Source: Thermoleophilia bacterium
GTDB lineage: Bacteria; Actinomycetota; Thermoleophilia; Gaiellales; Gaiellaceae
Length of the DNA stretch: 26,838 bases
Reading direction: 5' to 3'
Assembly (NCBI GenBank): GCA_025927435.1
Contig: JAICLM010000006.1
Location: 1 to 26,838 of the forward strand
How positions within the stretch are numbered: position 1 is the first letter of the stretch; every line of letters begins with the position of its first letter. The position numbers and the translations under genes are program-made. Positions 7,991 to 15,068 of the stretch are shown here, piece by piece. The notes beneath the pieces were generated by a model. That model saw only the letters and a list, made by a program, of their open reading frames with translations, ran no database searches and was not told where the DNA came from.

Positions 7991-8935
7991 GTGGTGAAAC
8001 GCCTTCTCCTCGCCTCACCGCGAGGCTACTGCGCGGGCGTCGAACGGGCGGTCGAGACGGTCGAACGGGCCCTCGCGCTCTACGGGAGCCCGGTCTACGT
8101 CCGCAAGCAGATCGTCCACAATTCCCACGTCGTCGAGGACCTGCGCGCACGCGGAGCGGTCTTCGTCGACACGCTCGCCGACGTGCCGGAGGGCGCGAAC
8201 GTCGTGTTCTCCGCACATGGAATCGCGCCGGCGGTGCGCCGTGAGGCGGAGGAGCTGCGCCTGACGACGATCGACGCGACCTGCCCTCTCGTCACCAAGG
8301 TGCACGCGCAGGCGCGCCGCTACGCCGACGCCGGCTACGCGCTCGTGCTCATCGGGCATGCGGGGCACGAGGAGGTCGAGGGCACGCTGGGCGAGGCGCC
8401 CGACTCGGTCGTGCTGGTTCAGTCGGTGGAGGAGGCCGAGCAGGTCTCGCTCCCGGCCGGCCGGCCGCTGGCGTACATCACCCAGACGACGCTCTCGGTC
8501 GACGAGACCGGAGAGATCGTGGCGATCCTGCGCCGCCGGTTCCCCGAGATCGAAGGGCCGGCCCGCGAGGACATCTGCTACGCGACCTCGAACCGCCAGT
8601 GGGCCGTGAAGGAGCTGCTGCGCGAGATCGACCTCCTGCTCGTGGTCGGCTCGGCGAACTCCTCGAACTCACTGCGGCTCGTGGAAGTCGCCCGCGCGGA
8701 CGGGACGCCGGCCCACCTGGTCGACGACGTCGGCGGCATCGACGAGAGCTGGCTCGAGGGTTGCGAGACGGTCGGCCTCACCTCGGGCGCCTCTGCGCCG
8801 GAGCGCCTCGTGGCCGAGGTGTGCGCGTGGTTCACGGCTCGCGGCGCCGAGGTCTGCGAGCAGAACGCCGTGCACGAGGACGTGAGCTTCAAGCTGCCCG
8901 TCGAGCTGCGCCGCGCCGAGCGCGCCGCGGCCTAG
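7991..8935 (+). CDS. ispH: 4-hydroxy-3-methylbut-2-enyl diphosphate reductase
   Basis: IspH (LytB) performs the last step of the MEP isoprenoid pathway, reducing HMBPP to IPP and DMAPP with a [4Fe-4S] cluster. The 314-residue protein has the three cluster cysteines Cys14 (PRGYCAGV), Cys98 (DATCPLV) and Cys196 (DICYATSNRQ), plus the substrate-binding SAHG (His76) and GHEEVEG motifs. Two adjacent GTG codons (7991, 7994) could start it; the first gives the usual M-V-K-R N-terminus. There is no Shine-Dalgarno; a TATCGT -10-like box ends 9 nt upstream. Its TAG interlocks with the stop of convergent ileS in the tetramer CTAG. Confidence 0.96.
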   Translation: MVKRLLLASPRGYCAGVERAVETVERALALYGSPVYVRKQIVHNSHVVEDLRARGAVFVDTLADVPEGANVVFSAHGIAPAVRREAEELRLTTIDATCPLVTKVHAQARRYADAGYALVLIGHAGHEEVEGTLGEAPDSVVLVQSVEEAEQVSLPAGRPLAYITQTTLSVDETGEIVAILRRRFPEIEGPAREDICYATSNRQWAVKELLREIDLLLVVGSANSSNSLRLVEVARADGTPAHLVDDVGGIDESWLEGCETVGLTSGASAPERLVAEVCAWFTARGAEVCEQNAVHEDVSFKLPVELRRAERAAA

Positions 8936-11900
8936 CTCTTCTCGAGAGCGAGTTCCTCGCCGGCGACGCGGAGCTCGGTGGCGAGCACCTCGCGCGCGAT
9001 CCAGTCGCCGTGGCGATCGGCGAGCTGCTGGTGCGACTCGGGCACCGTGAGGACGATCCGGTCGGTCAGCTCCAGCCCGCGCTCCTTGCGCAGGGAATTG
9101 ACGGTGTGAATGACCTCGTAGGCCTCGCCCTCGAGCACGAGCTCGTCGTCGAGGTCGAGATCGAGCGCGACCGTGACGCCGTCGCCCGAGGCGACGGCCC
9201 AGCCCTCCTTTCCACCGCGCTCGACGAGCACTTCGTCCGGCCCCAGCTCGTGCCCTGCCACGCGGAAGCGGCCGTCGGGCAGCTCCTCGAACTCACCGGC
9301 GGCGAGTGCCTCGCGCACCGCGCCGAGCTCCTTGCCGAGCTTCGGACCGAGCTTCGGCAGGTTCGGCTTCAGGCGGAGCTCGACCGCCTCGACCGTCCCG
9401 AGCTCGACGTCCTTCACCCGCAGCTCGTCTGCGACCTCCTCGACATGGCCGTCGAGGCTCGTGCCCTCGACGACGAGCCGCCGCAACGGCTGCCGCAGCT
9501 TGATGCCCGAGGTCGAGCGCGCCTGCCGGCCGAGCTCGACGACGCGCCGCACCGAGGCGATCTCGTTCAGGAGGCCGCGATCCGGCTCGGCTACCTCGGG
9601 CCAGCCCGCGAGGTGCACCGACTCCGGCCCGTCGAGCACGAGCGTGCGCCACAGGTGGTCGGTCACGAAGGGAAGAATCGGCGCGAGAACCCGCAGCGCC
9701 TGTACGAGCGCGTACCAAAGGGTCTGCAACGAGGCCTCGTCGCCGTCCCAGAACCGGCGCCGCGAACGACGGATGTACCAGTTCGAGAGATCGTCGAGGT
9801 ACGCCTCGAAGTCGCGCATCACGTCGGGCGAGAGCCAGCGCTCGTAACCGCCGGACGCGTCGGCGACGAAGGCGTGCGTTCGCTCGACGAGCCAGCGGTC
9901 GAGCGGCTCGACGGGGCCTGGCTGCAGGGTCTCCCACGACGGCCGGAAACCGGCGACGTTCGCGTAGTCGACGAAGAACTTGACCGAATGCCAGAACGTG
10001 AGGAGCTTGCGCTTGACCTCCTCGGCCGGGCCATAGCCGAACAGGAGGTTGCGATCGGGAGGCTGGGCCGCGAACTGCCAGCGCATCACGTCCGCCCCCA
10101 TCCGCTCGAAGGCCTCCTCGGCGGGGATGGTGTTCCCCCAGGAGGCGTGCATCTCGCGGCCGGTCTCGTCGAGCATTTTCTCGTACCCGAGGACGCGCCG
10201 GAACGGGGCGCCGCCCGTCAGGACGACGGACATGAAGAGCTGCGAGTAGAACCAGAGGCGGATCTGCTCGCGCATCTCGCTGACCCAGTCGGCGGGGAAC
10301 CACTTCTCCCAGTAGGCGTGATCCGGGAGGTCTGCCTTCGTCAACCCTCGTGCCGCGCCGGTCGCGTACCCCTCCTCGATCCAGGTCGGACTTTGCCAGC
10401 CGAGGGTCGAGAAGGGAACGATTCCGGCGTCGAGCCAGACGTCGCCGACCTCCCGGATCCGCTCGACCGCCTCGCCGCACTCCGCGCAGCGCACGGGGAC
10501 GCGGTCGATCCACGGCCGGCGAAGCTCCTCGAGCTGGTCGAGCCCGGAGACGGCGCGCTCCTCGAGCTCCGCGCGTGACCCGATGACGTTGAGATGCCCG
10601 CAGGAGCACGGATAGAAGGGCAGCGGCAGGCCGTAGTAGCGGCGGCGGGAGATGTTCCAGTCGCCCATGTTGCGGAGCCAGTCGTCCATCCGCTTCCCCA
10701 TGTACTCCGGCGTCCACTCGACCGTCGCGTTCGCGTCGAGCATCTGCTGCCGCAACACGCGGACCGAGATGAACCAGTCGTCCGCGATGCGGAAGATCAG
10801 GGGCGTGTGGCAGCGCCAGCACTCGGGATAGCGGTGCTCGTGCAGACCGGCCTCGACAAGGACGCCCTTCTCCTCGAGGTTGCCGATGATCTGCTCCGCC
10901 GCCTCGGTGGTCGAGAGGCCGTGCAGCCAGCCGAAGCTGTCGTAGAACCGTCCCGACTCGTCGACCGGCTGCACCACCTCGAGCCCGTGCACCTGCGCGA
11001 GCTCGAAGTCCTCGGTGCCGCAGCCGGGGGCGATGTGGACGATGCCGGTGCCCTCGTCCATGGAGACGTCGTCCCACGGGATGACGCGATGGTCGACGTG
11101 CGTGATGTCGTCGAACGGGCCGCGGTACATCCAGCCGACGAGGTCGGCGCCCGGCCGCCGGTCCTCGAGGTCCTCGTCCGGATAGCGGGCGGCGGCGACC
11201 CACTCGCCGTTCTGCCGGCGCCCGTACTCCGCCTCCGGATTGACGGCGGCCGCGACGTTGGCGGGCAGCGTCCACGGGGTCGTCGTCCAGACGACGAGGT
11301 ACTCGCCAGGCCGCTCGAGCAACGGCAGGCGGACGTACAGGGACGGATCGGCGCGGTCGACGTACGAACCGATCAGCTCGTGCTGGGAGATGGACGTGCC
11401 GCAGCGCGGACACCACTCGGTCGAGCGGTGGCCGAGGTAGAGCCAGTCCCGCTCGTGGACGGACTTCAGCATCCGCCAGACGTACTCGATGTTCGTGTCG
11501 CTGAAAGTGAGGTAGTCGTTACCCCAGTCCATCCACTGGCCGAGCCGGATCGAGCCACGGGTCAGCGCCTCGGACGAGCGCACGACCACCTCGCGGCAGC
11601 GGCGCGCGAACTCCTCGAGGCCGAAATCCTCGATCTCGCGCTTCGAGTTGAGCCCCAGCTCGCGCTCGACGCCCACCTCGATCCAGAGCCCCTGCGAGTC
11701 GAACCCGTTCTGGTACCGCTGGTCGAAGCCGCGCAGCGCCTTGTAGCGCTGGAAGACGTCCTTCAGCGTCCTCCCCCAGGCCGTGTGGACGCCGAGCGAG
11801 AACCTGTTCGCGGTGACCGGCCCGTCGACGAACGAGAACGTCGGGCCGCCGCGGTTCTGCTCGCGCAGCTTCGCGAACGTGCCCTCGGCCTCCCACCGCG

Positions 11901-11970
11901 CGAGCATCTCCTCCTCGAGGCGAGGATGGTCGGGTTTGTCCGATAGAGGCTGGAAGATTGGCTCCCGCAT
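8932..11970 (-). CDS. ileS: Isoleucyl-tRNA synthetase-like class I tRNA ligase with altered signature motifs
   Basis: This 1012-residue protein spans the full IleS layout: catalytic fold (FVDGPVTANRFS at the N-terminus), a CP1 editing domain (WTTTPWTLPANV about 228-238, GTGIVHIAPGCGTEDF about 307-322), Cys pairs at 187/190, 384/387, 455/457 and 495/498, an anticodon-binding domain (WYIRRSRRRFW) and a long C-terminal domain. Both ATP-site signatures deviate: HIGH is HTAW (62-65) and KMSKS is EMHAS (606-610). I chose the ATG at 11970 because homology begins there and a TAGACT -10-like box ends 10 nt upstream; the frame stays open to 12114. IleS identity rests on overall layout; a paralogue of altered function is possible. 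Confidence 0.88.
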   Translation of the reverse strand: MREPIFQPLSDKPDHPRLEEEMLARWEAEGTFAKLREQNRGGPTFSFVDGPVTANRFSLGVHTAWGRTLKDVFQRYKALRGFDQRYQNGFDSQGLWIEVGVERELGLNSKREIEDFGLEEFARRCREVVVRSSEALTRGSIRLGQWMDWGNDYLTFSDTNIEYVWRMLKSVHERDWLYLGHRSTEWCPRCGTSISQHELIGSYVDRADPSLYVRLPLLERPGEYLVVWTTTPWTLPANVAAAVNPEAEYGRRQNGEWVAAARYPDEDLEDRRPGADLVGWMYRGPFDDITHVDHRVIPWDDVSMDEGTGIVHIAPGCGTEDFELAQVHGLEVVQPVDESGRFYDSFGWLHGLSTTEAAEQIIGNLEEKGVLVEAGLHEHRYPECWRCHTPLIFRIADDWFISVRVLRQQMLDANATVEWTPEYMGKRMDDWLRNMGDWNISRRRYYGLPLPFYPCSCGHLNVIGSRAELEERAVSGLDQLEELRRPWIDRVPVRCAECGEAVERIREVGDVWLDAGIVPFSTLGWQSPTWIEEGYATGAARGLTKADLPDHAYWEKWFPADWVSEMREQIRLWFYSQLFMSVVLTGGAPFRRVLGYEKMLDETGREMHASWGNTIPAEEAFERMGADVMRWQFAAQPPDRNLLFGYGPAEEVKRKLLTFWHSVKFFVDYANVAGFRPSWETLQPGPVEPLDRWLVERTHAFVADASGGYERWLSPDVMRDFEAYLDDLSNWYIRRSRRRFWDGDEASLQTLWYALVQALRVLAPILPFVTDHLWRTLVLDGPESVHLAGWPEVAEPDRGLLNEIASVRRVVELGRQARSTSGIKLRQPLRRLVVEGTSLDGHVEEVADELRVKDVELGTVEAVELRLKPNLPKLGPKLGKELGAVREALAAGEFEELPDGRFRVAGHELGPDEVLVERGGKEGWAVASGDGVTVALDLDLDDELVLEGEAYEVIHTVNSLRKERGLELTDRIVLTVPESHQQLADRHGDWIAREVLATELRVAGEELALEKS

Positions 11971-12058
11971 CGGGAAGCCAAGTCTAGGCTGAGGCGTTCC
12001 TACCTCTGGCAGGCTGGGTAGAACCCTCCTCACTCTCAGGCAACACCGAAAGGAAACG

Positions 12059-12370
12059 ATGGCAAACGACGTAACCGACGCCACCTTCGAAACCGAGGTC
12101 CTCCAGGCCGACAAGCCCGTCCTCGTGGACTTCTGGGCCGAGTGGTGCGGTCCGTGTCACGCGGTCGCTCCGGTTCTCGAGCGGATCGCCGACGAGCGCG
12201 ATCTCAAGCTCGTCAAGGTGAACATCGACGAGAACCAGGACCTCGCGATGAAGTACGGGATCCAGTCGATCCCGAACATGATGCTCTTCGAGGGCGGCGC
12301 CCCGAAGGCCTCCGCCGTCGGCGCGATGCCCAAGGGGATGCTCGAGCGCCAGCTCGGCTTCGACAGCTGA
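12059..12370 (+). CDS. trxA: Thioredoxin
   Basis: This is a 103-residue single-domain thioredoxin with the redox motif WCGPC (Cys30, Cys33) in FWAEWCGPCHAVAPVL and cis-Pro72 in the variant SIPNMM (IPTL is the classic form). It reduces protein disulphides and could recycle peroxiredoxins such as the one at 16295. An AAAGGAAA ribosome binding site lies 4-5 nt before the ATG, unlike most genes in this window. The gene diverges from ileS. Confidence 0.97.
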   Translation: MANDVTDATFETEVLQADKPVLVDFWAEWCGPCHAVAPVLERIADERDLKLVKVNIDENQDLAMKYGIQSIPNMMLFEGGAPKASAVGAMPKGMLERQLGFDS

Positions 12371-12469
12371 GAGAGCGCGGCTCTTCGCTGCAAGCGCCGG
12401 CGGCGAAGCCGCCGGCCCGCGGCGAAGACCCGATCAGCCGCCTTCGGCGGCCGGGTCGGCCGCGCTCTA
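12371..12469. repeat. Nested inverted repeats forming a three-way junction
   Basis: The outer stem AGAGCGCGGC (12372-12381) pairs perfectly with GCCGCGCTCT (12459-12468). Inside are two hairpins: CCGGCGGC-GAA-GCCGCCGG (12397-12415) and GCCGCC-TTC-GGCGGC (12437-12451), the latter extended by GACCCG/CGGGTC with an ATCA bulge. The inner hairpins resemble inverted copies of each other. There is no T tract. It starts right after the trxA stop and ends just before the convergent 53-codon ORF, so it may act as a bidirectional transcription barrier or an mRNA 3' stabiliser, or be a REP-like repeat. Confidence 0.6.
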
Positions 12470-12494
12470 CAGCGCCCTCACGAAAGTCGTCGAG

Positions 12495-12656
12495 CTACTC
12501 GGTCGTCTGGGCCGGGTCGCGGCCCTCGACGAAGCGAATGAAGTCGGCGTGCTTTGCGAGATACGCCTCGAGCTCCCCAAGACCCGCGCCGGCCCAGTCC
12601 TCGAGCCAGGTCTCGGCAATGTCGTCCTCGATGCGATGGAAGCCGCGCTCGCTCAC
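12495..12656 (-). CDS. Hypothetical 53-residue acidic protein
   Basis: With the GTG start at 12656 the product starts SERGFHRIEDDIAETWLEDW after the initiator and ends AKHADFIRFVEGRDPAQTTE. Its ordered mix of aromatic, acidic and aliphatic residues looks like a small folded helical protein rather than antisense noise. A GATCAT -10-like box (12665-12670) ends 8 nt before the GTG, consistent with a leaderless mRNA. I do not recognise a family. A longer start at 12716 would add residues of poor quality. Confidence 0.5.
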   Translation of the reverse strand: MSERGFHRIEDDIAETWLEDWAGAGLGELEAYLAKHADFIRFVEGRDPAQTTE

Positions 12657-12692
12657 TGCTGGGCATGATCGACACGAAGGCGGACAATGGCC

Positions 12693-12710
12693 ATGGGCCG
12701 TTCGGCTCAA
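12693..12710. promoter_or_regulatory. Imperfect palindrome, candidate operator (copy 2)
   Basis: ATGGGCCGTTCGGCTCAA matches the perfect palindrome at 7891-7908 in 15 of 18 positions and is likewise preceded by CGGACAATGG. It lies between the start of the 53-residue ORF (minus) and the start of the acidic 43-residue ORF (plus), next to where a -35 box for the former would be. Confidence 0.45.
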
Positions 12711-12755
12711 CTTCACGGCCGGCCGGACCTAAGCGATTTCGAGGAGGAGAGAGCG

Positions 12756-12887
12756 ATGCACGACAACCCGGGTTCCACCGACGAGGAGCAGGAGCTCGCG
12801 CAGACCGATCGGATGGACGAGGAGGAGGAGCAGCGCAGCGGCTACGCGCCCGCCGCGGCTGCCGACGAAGACGAGAGCGAGGAGTAG
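12756..12887 (+). CDS. Hypothetical 43-residue highly acidic protein
   Basis: The product is 43 residues, 17 of them Asp or Glu, with a DEEEEQR patch and an EDESEE end; it is probably disordered. A strong GAGGAGGAG ribosome binding site precedes the ATG by 4-5 nt, which is the main reason to accept the gene. Function unknown. The CNB-domain frame follows immediately downstream in the -1 frame. Confidence 0.5.
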   Translation: MHDNPGSTDEEQELAQTDRMDEEEEQRSGYAPAAAADEDESEE

Positions 12888-12904
12888 CCTCGCCGCGCCG
12901 TTCC

Positions 12905-13261
12905 GCTACCCAGCACGAGCTCGCCCGCATCGAGCTGCTCGCCGGATTGCCCGGGGAGACGCTGGCCCGGCTCGGGCAGCGCCTGGAGCGCGAGGAAATC
13001 GCACCCGGCACCGTGCTCGTGCGCGAAGGCGAGGCCGACGACCGGTTCTACGTCCTCCTCTCCGGCGTCCTCGCCGTCAGCCAGCGCGACGTCGGCGCGC
13101 GCAGCGTGCTGCGGCCCGGCGACTACTTCGGCGAGGTCGCGCCCGCGATGGACATTCCGCGAACGGCGACCGTCTCCGCCATGACCCCCGCGGTGGTCGC
13201 AAGCTGCGACCGGGCGACGTTCGACGAGCTGCTGCGGCCGCTCTTCGCCGACGACGCCTAG
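12905..13261 (+). CDS. Cyclic nucleotide-binding (CNB/CRP-N-like) domain protein, start unresolved
   Basis: The frame encodes one CNB domain: HELARIELLAGLPGETLARLG, then VLVREGEADDRFYVLLSGVLAV, then GDYFGEVAPAMDIPRTATVSAM, which carries the phosphate-binding-cassette pattern G-E...R-T-A-T. There is no helix-turn-helix after it, so it is not a complete CRP regulator. No ATG or GTG lies in frame near the domain start: the only nearby candidate is TTG at 12947, inside the domain, and the next in-frame ATG upstream (12665) would read through the acidic ORF in another frame. The given start marks the domain, not a proven codon. Its TAG interlocks with the stop of the convergent gene at CTAG. Confidence 0.7.
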   Translation, partial: ATQHELARIELLAGLPGETLARLGQRLEREEIAPGTVLVREGEADDRFYVLLSGVLAVSQRDVGARSVLRPGDYFGEVAPAMDIPRTATVSAMTPAVVASCDRATFDELLRPLFADDA

Positions 13262-14064
13262 GCGGTCTCGGCGAGGATCGCGTCGCTGAAGGCGGGCCAC
13301 GCTTCCTTCGCCCAGTCGCCGAAGGGCAAGTCGGTGAGTACGCCGCAGGCTAGCCCCACGTCTGGATCAACCCAGAGAAAGGTGCCGCTCGCGCCGAAGT
13401 GGCCGAACGTTCGCTCGGAGTTGTGCGAGCCGGTCCAGTGGGGAGACTTCGCGTCCCTCAACTCGAAGCCGAGGCCCCAGTCGTTCGGCTCCATCCGGCC
13501 GAGGCCGGGCAGGACGCCGGCGAGGCCGGGAAGCTGGACCGTCTTCGCCTCGCCGAGCGTCTCGGCCGCCACGAGCGTCGGCTGGAGGAGCTCGCGGCCC
13601 AGCGCGAGCAGGTCGCCGAGCGGGCCGCGGTAGGCGTGTGCCGGAGAGCCGGTGAGGCGGCCCGACAGGCCGAGCGGCCCGACCACGGCAGCCGCGAAGT
13701 AGTCGGCGAAGGGCATCTCCGCGCGCTGCTCGAGCAGGCGGGCGGCGAGCTCGATGCCGGTGTTCGAGTAGATGCGACGCCGGCCCGGCTCGGCGATCGG
13801 CTCCTCGCCGTCGACGGGAAGGCCGGACGCGTGAGCGAGCAGGTGGCGAACCGTCGCGCCGGGCGGCCCGGCCGGCTCGTCGAGATCGATCGTCCCCTCC
13901 TCGAGGGCCACGAGAATCGTCAGCCCGGTGAGGAGCTTCGTGACGGAGGCCCACGGCAGCTCGGCCTCGGTCGCCCCCTGCGTCGCCGCGACACCGTCCG
14001 CGCGCACCACTCCGGCGGCGGCCGTGTCCGCGCCCCAGCCCTCGATGGCGCGCAGCGCCTCCAC
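13258..14064 (-). CDS. Serine hydrolase of the beta-lactamase/penicillin-binding fold
   Basis: From the GTG at 14064 the protein has 268 residues with the class C/esterase-type motifs: S-x-x-K at Ser40-Lys43 (WASVTKLLTG), Y-x-N at Tyr99-Asn101 (IYSNTG) and a His-Phe-Gly in place of KTG at 222-224 (FGHFGASGTFLW). HLLAHASGLP is typical of the family. No signal peptide is seen, so it is probably a cytosolic esterase or peptidase of unknown substrate. TAGTAT on the minus strand (14072-14077) ends 7 nt before the GTG; only 18 bp separate this start from that of the divergent ridA-like gene. Confidence 0.85.
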   Translation of the reverse strand: MEALRAIEGWGADTAAAGVVRADGVAATQGATEAELPWASVTKLLTGLTILVALEEGTIDLDEPAGPPGATVRHLLAHASGLPVDGEEPIAEPGRRRIYSNTGIELAARLLEQRAEMPFADYFAAAVVGPLGLSGRLTGSPAHAYRGPLGDLLALGRELLQPTLVAAETLGEAKTVQLPGLAGVLPGLGRMEPNDWGLGFELRDAKSPHWTGSHNSERTFGHFGASGTFLWVDPDVGLACGVLTDLPFGDWAKEAWPAFSDAILAETA

Positions 14065-14070
14065 CCACGG

Positions 14071-14077
14071 GATACTA
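14071..14077. promoter_or_regulatory. Shared divergent -10 element (hydrolase / ridA-like operon)
   Basis: GATACTA reads as GATACT on the plus strand, ending 6 nt before the GTG at 14083, and as TAGTAT on the minus strand, ending 7 nt before the GTG at 14064. Both genes lack Shine-Dalgarno sequences. This repeats the arrangement at 2106-2112. Confidence 0.5.
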
Positions 14078-14082
14078 GGAAC

Positions 14083-14457
14083 GTGGCGCGCGTCACCGTC
14101 CCCGCGGTCTCGCCCTACGCCGACACGGTCGGGTATTGCCGCGCCGTGCGGGACGGTCGGCACATCTACGTCTCGGGAACCGCTCCCATCGGCATCGAGT
14201 CGGACGACCCGTACGAGCAGGCGAAGCGATGCCTCACGATCATCGTCGAAGCCCTGCGCGAGCTCGGCGCCGAGCCCGAGCACGTCGTGCGGACTCGGGT
14301 CTACATCGTCGACCCGGCCGACTGGGAGGCGGTCGGGCGCGCGCACGGCGAGGTGTTCGGCGAGATCCGTCCTGCCTCGGCGATGCTCGTCATCACCGGG
14401 ACGCTCGATCCGGCCTGGAAGGTCGAGATCGAGGCCGACGCTCTCCTGCCCGAATGA
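14083..14457 (+). CDS. RidA/YjgF/UK114-family protein, non-archetypal
   Basis: This 124-residue single-domain protein has the family fold signatures: YCRAVRDGRHIYVSGTAP, EQAKRCLTIIVEALRELGA, VRTRVYIVDPADWEAVG and the C-terminal KVEIEADALLP. Canonical RidA hydrolyses reactive enamine/imine intermediates and needs an Arg (Arg105 in E. coli RidA); here the aligned position in IRPASAMLVIT appears to be Ser, so imine deaminase activity is doubtful and another Rid subfamily is more likely. It is the first gene of a tightly packed operon, its TGA overlapping the next ATG as ATGA. Confidence 0.88.
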   Translation: MARVTVPAVSPYADTVGYCRAVRDGRHIYVSGTAPIGIESDDPYEQAKRCLTIIVEALRELGAEPEHVVRTRVYIVDPADWEAVGRAHGEVFGEIRPASAMLVITGTLDPAWKVEIEADALLPE

Positions 14458-15068
14458 GACTGCCGGTCCTCGCGGGGCTGTACGTCGCCGTCGTCCTCTC
14501 GGCGCAGGTCGGCGCGAACAAGATCATCGACCTCCCGCTCACGAACCTCCAGGCTCCGGGCGGCGTCTACGCGATCGGCGTGGCGCTCGCGCTCGTCCAG
14601 CTCGCGCACTACACGGGCGCGAGCCGGCGGGACGGGGCGGTCAACGCACAGCTCCTGATCGCGCTCGGCTTCATCGGGTCGGCGCTCTTCGCCGGGTACA
14701 TCGCTCTCGTCGTGCACTCGGAGCCCGCGTTCCCCGGCCAGACGTTCGACGACGCGGTCGGGTCGACCTGGCGCATCGTCGCGGCCAGCCTCGCCGCGTT
14801 CATCGTCTCGGAGACCGTGGACAACCTCGTCGGGGCTCCGCTGCGCGGGCGCGTCCACGACGGGATCCGGGTCACGGTCTCGGCCGGAGCGAGCGCCCCG
14901 ATCGACAGCCTCGTCTTCCTCGTCCTCGCCTTCGGCACCTCGGGACTGCACTTCTTCACCGGCCAGCTCGTGGGCAAGATCGCGTCGTCGGTGGTGATCG
15001 GGATCCCGCTCGTCTTGCTGGGCCGACGCTTTCTTCCTGCAAACCCGGGGGATATCGTCACTGCATGA
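14454..15068 (+). CDS. VUT/YhhQ-family membrane transporter (queuosine precursor or vitamin uptake)
   Basis: The 204-residue protein has about six hydrophobic segments. Family hallmarks are SAQVGANKIIDLP in the first helix, WRIVAASLAAFIVSETVDNLVGAPLRGR and SAGASAPIDSLVFLVLAFG, matching the PF02592 pattern of paired helices with buried polar residues. Members import 7-deazaguanine queuosine precursors, or possibly other small aromatic compounds. The start is set by ATGA overlap with the ridA-like gene and its own stop overlaps the next ATG in the same way. Confidence 0.82.
   Translation: MRLPVLAGLYVAVVLSAQVGANKIIDLPLTNLQAPGGVYAIGVALALVQLAHYTGASRRDGAVNAQLLIALGFIGSALFAGYIALVVHSEPAFPGQTFDDAVGSTWRIVAASLAAFIVSETVDNLVGAPLRGRVHDGIRVTVSAGASAPIDSLVFLVLAFGTSGLHFFTGQLVGKIASSVVIGIPLVLLGRRFLPANPGDIVTA

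Noticed and set aside
5684..8935. Very long plus-strand open frame (over 1000 codons) opposite the kinase gene, joining ispH
   Set aside because: It is the GC-rich antisense shadow of the kinase; its product is Arg/Glu-rich low complexity without domains. Only the ispH part from 7991 is real.
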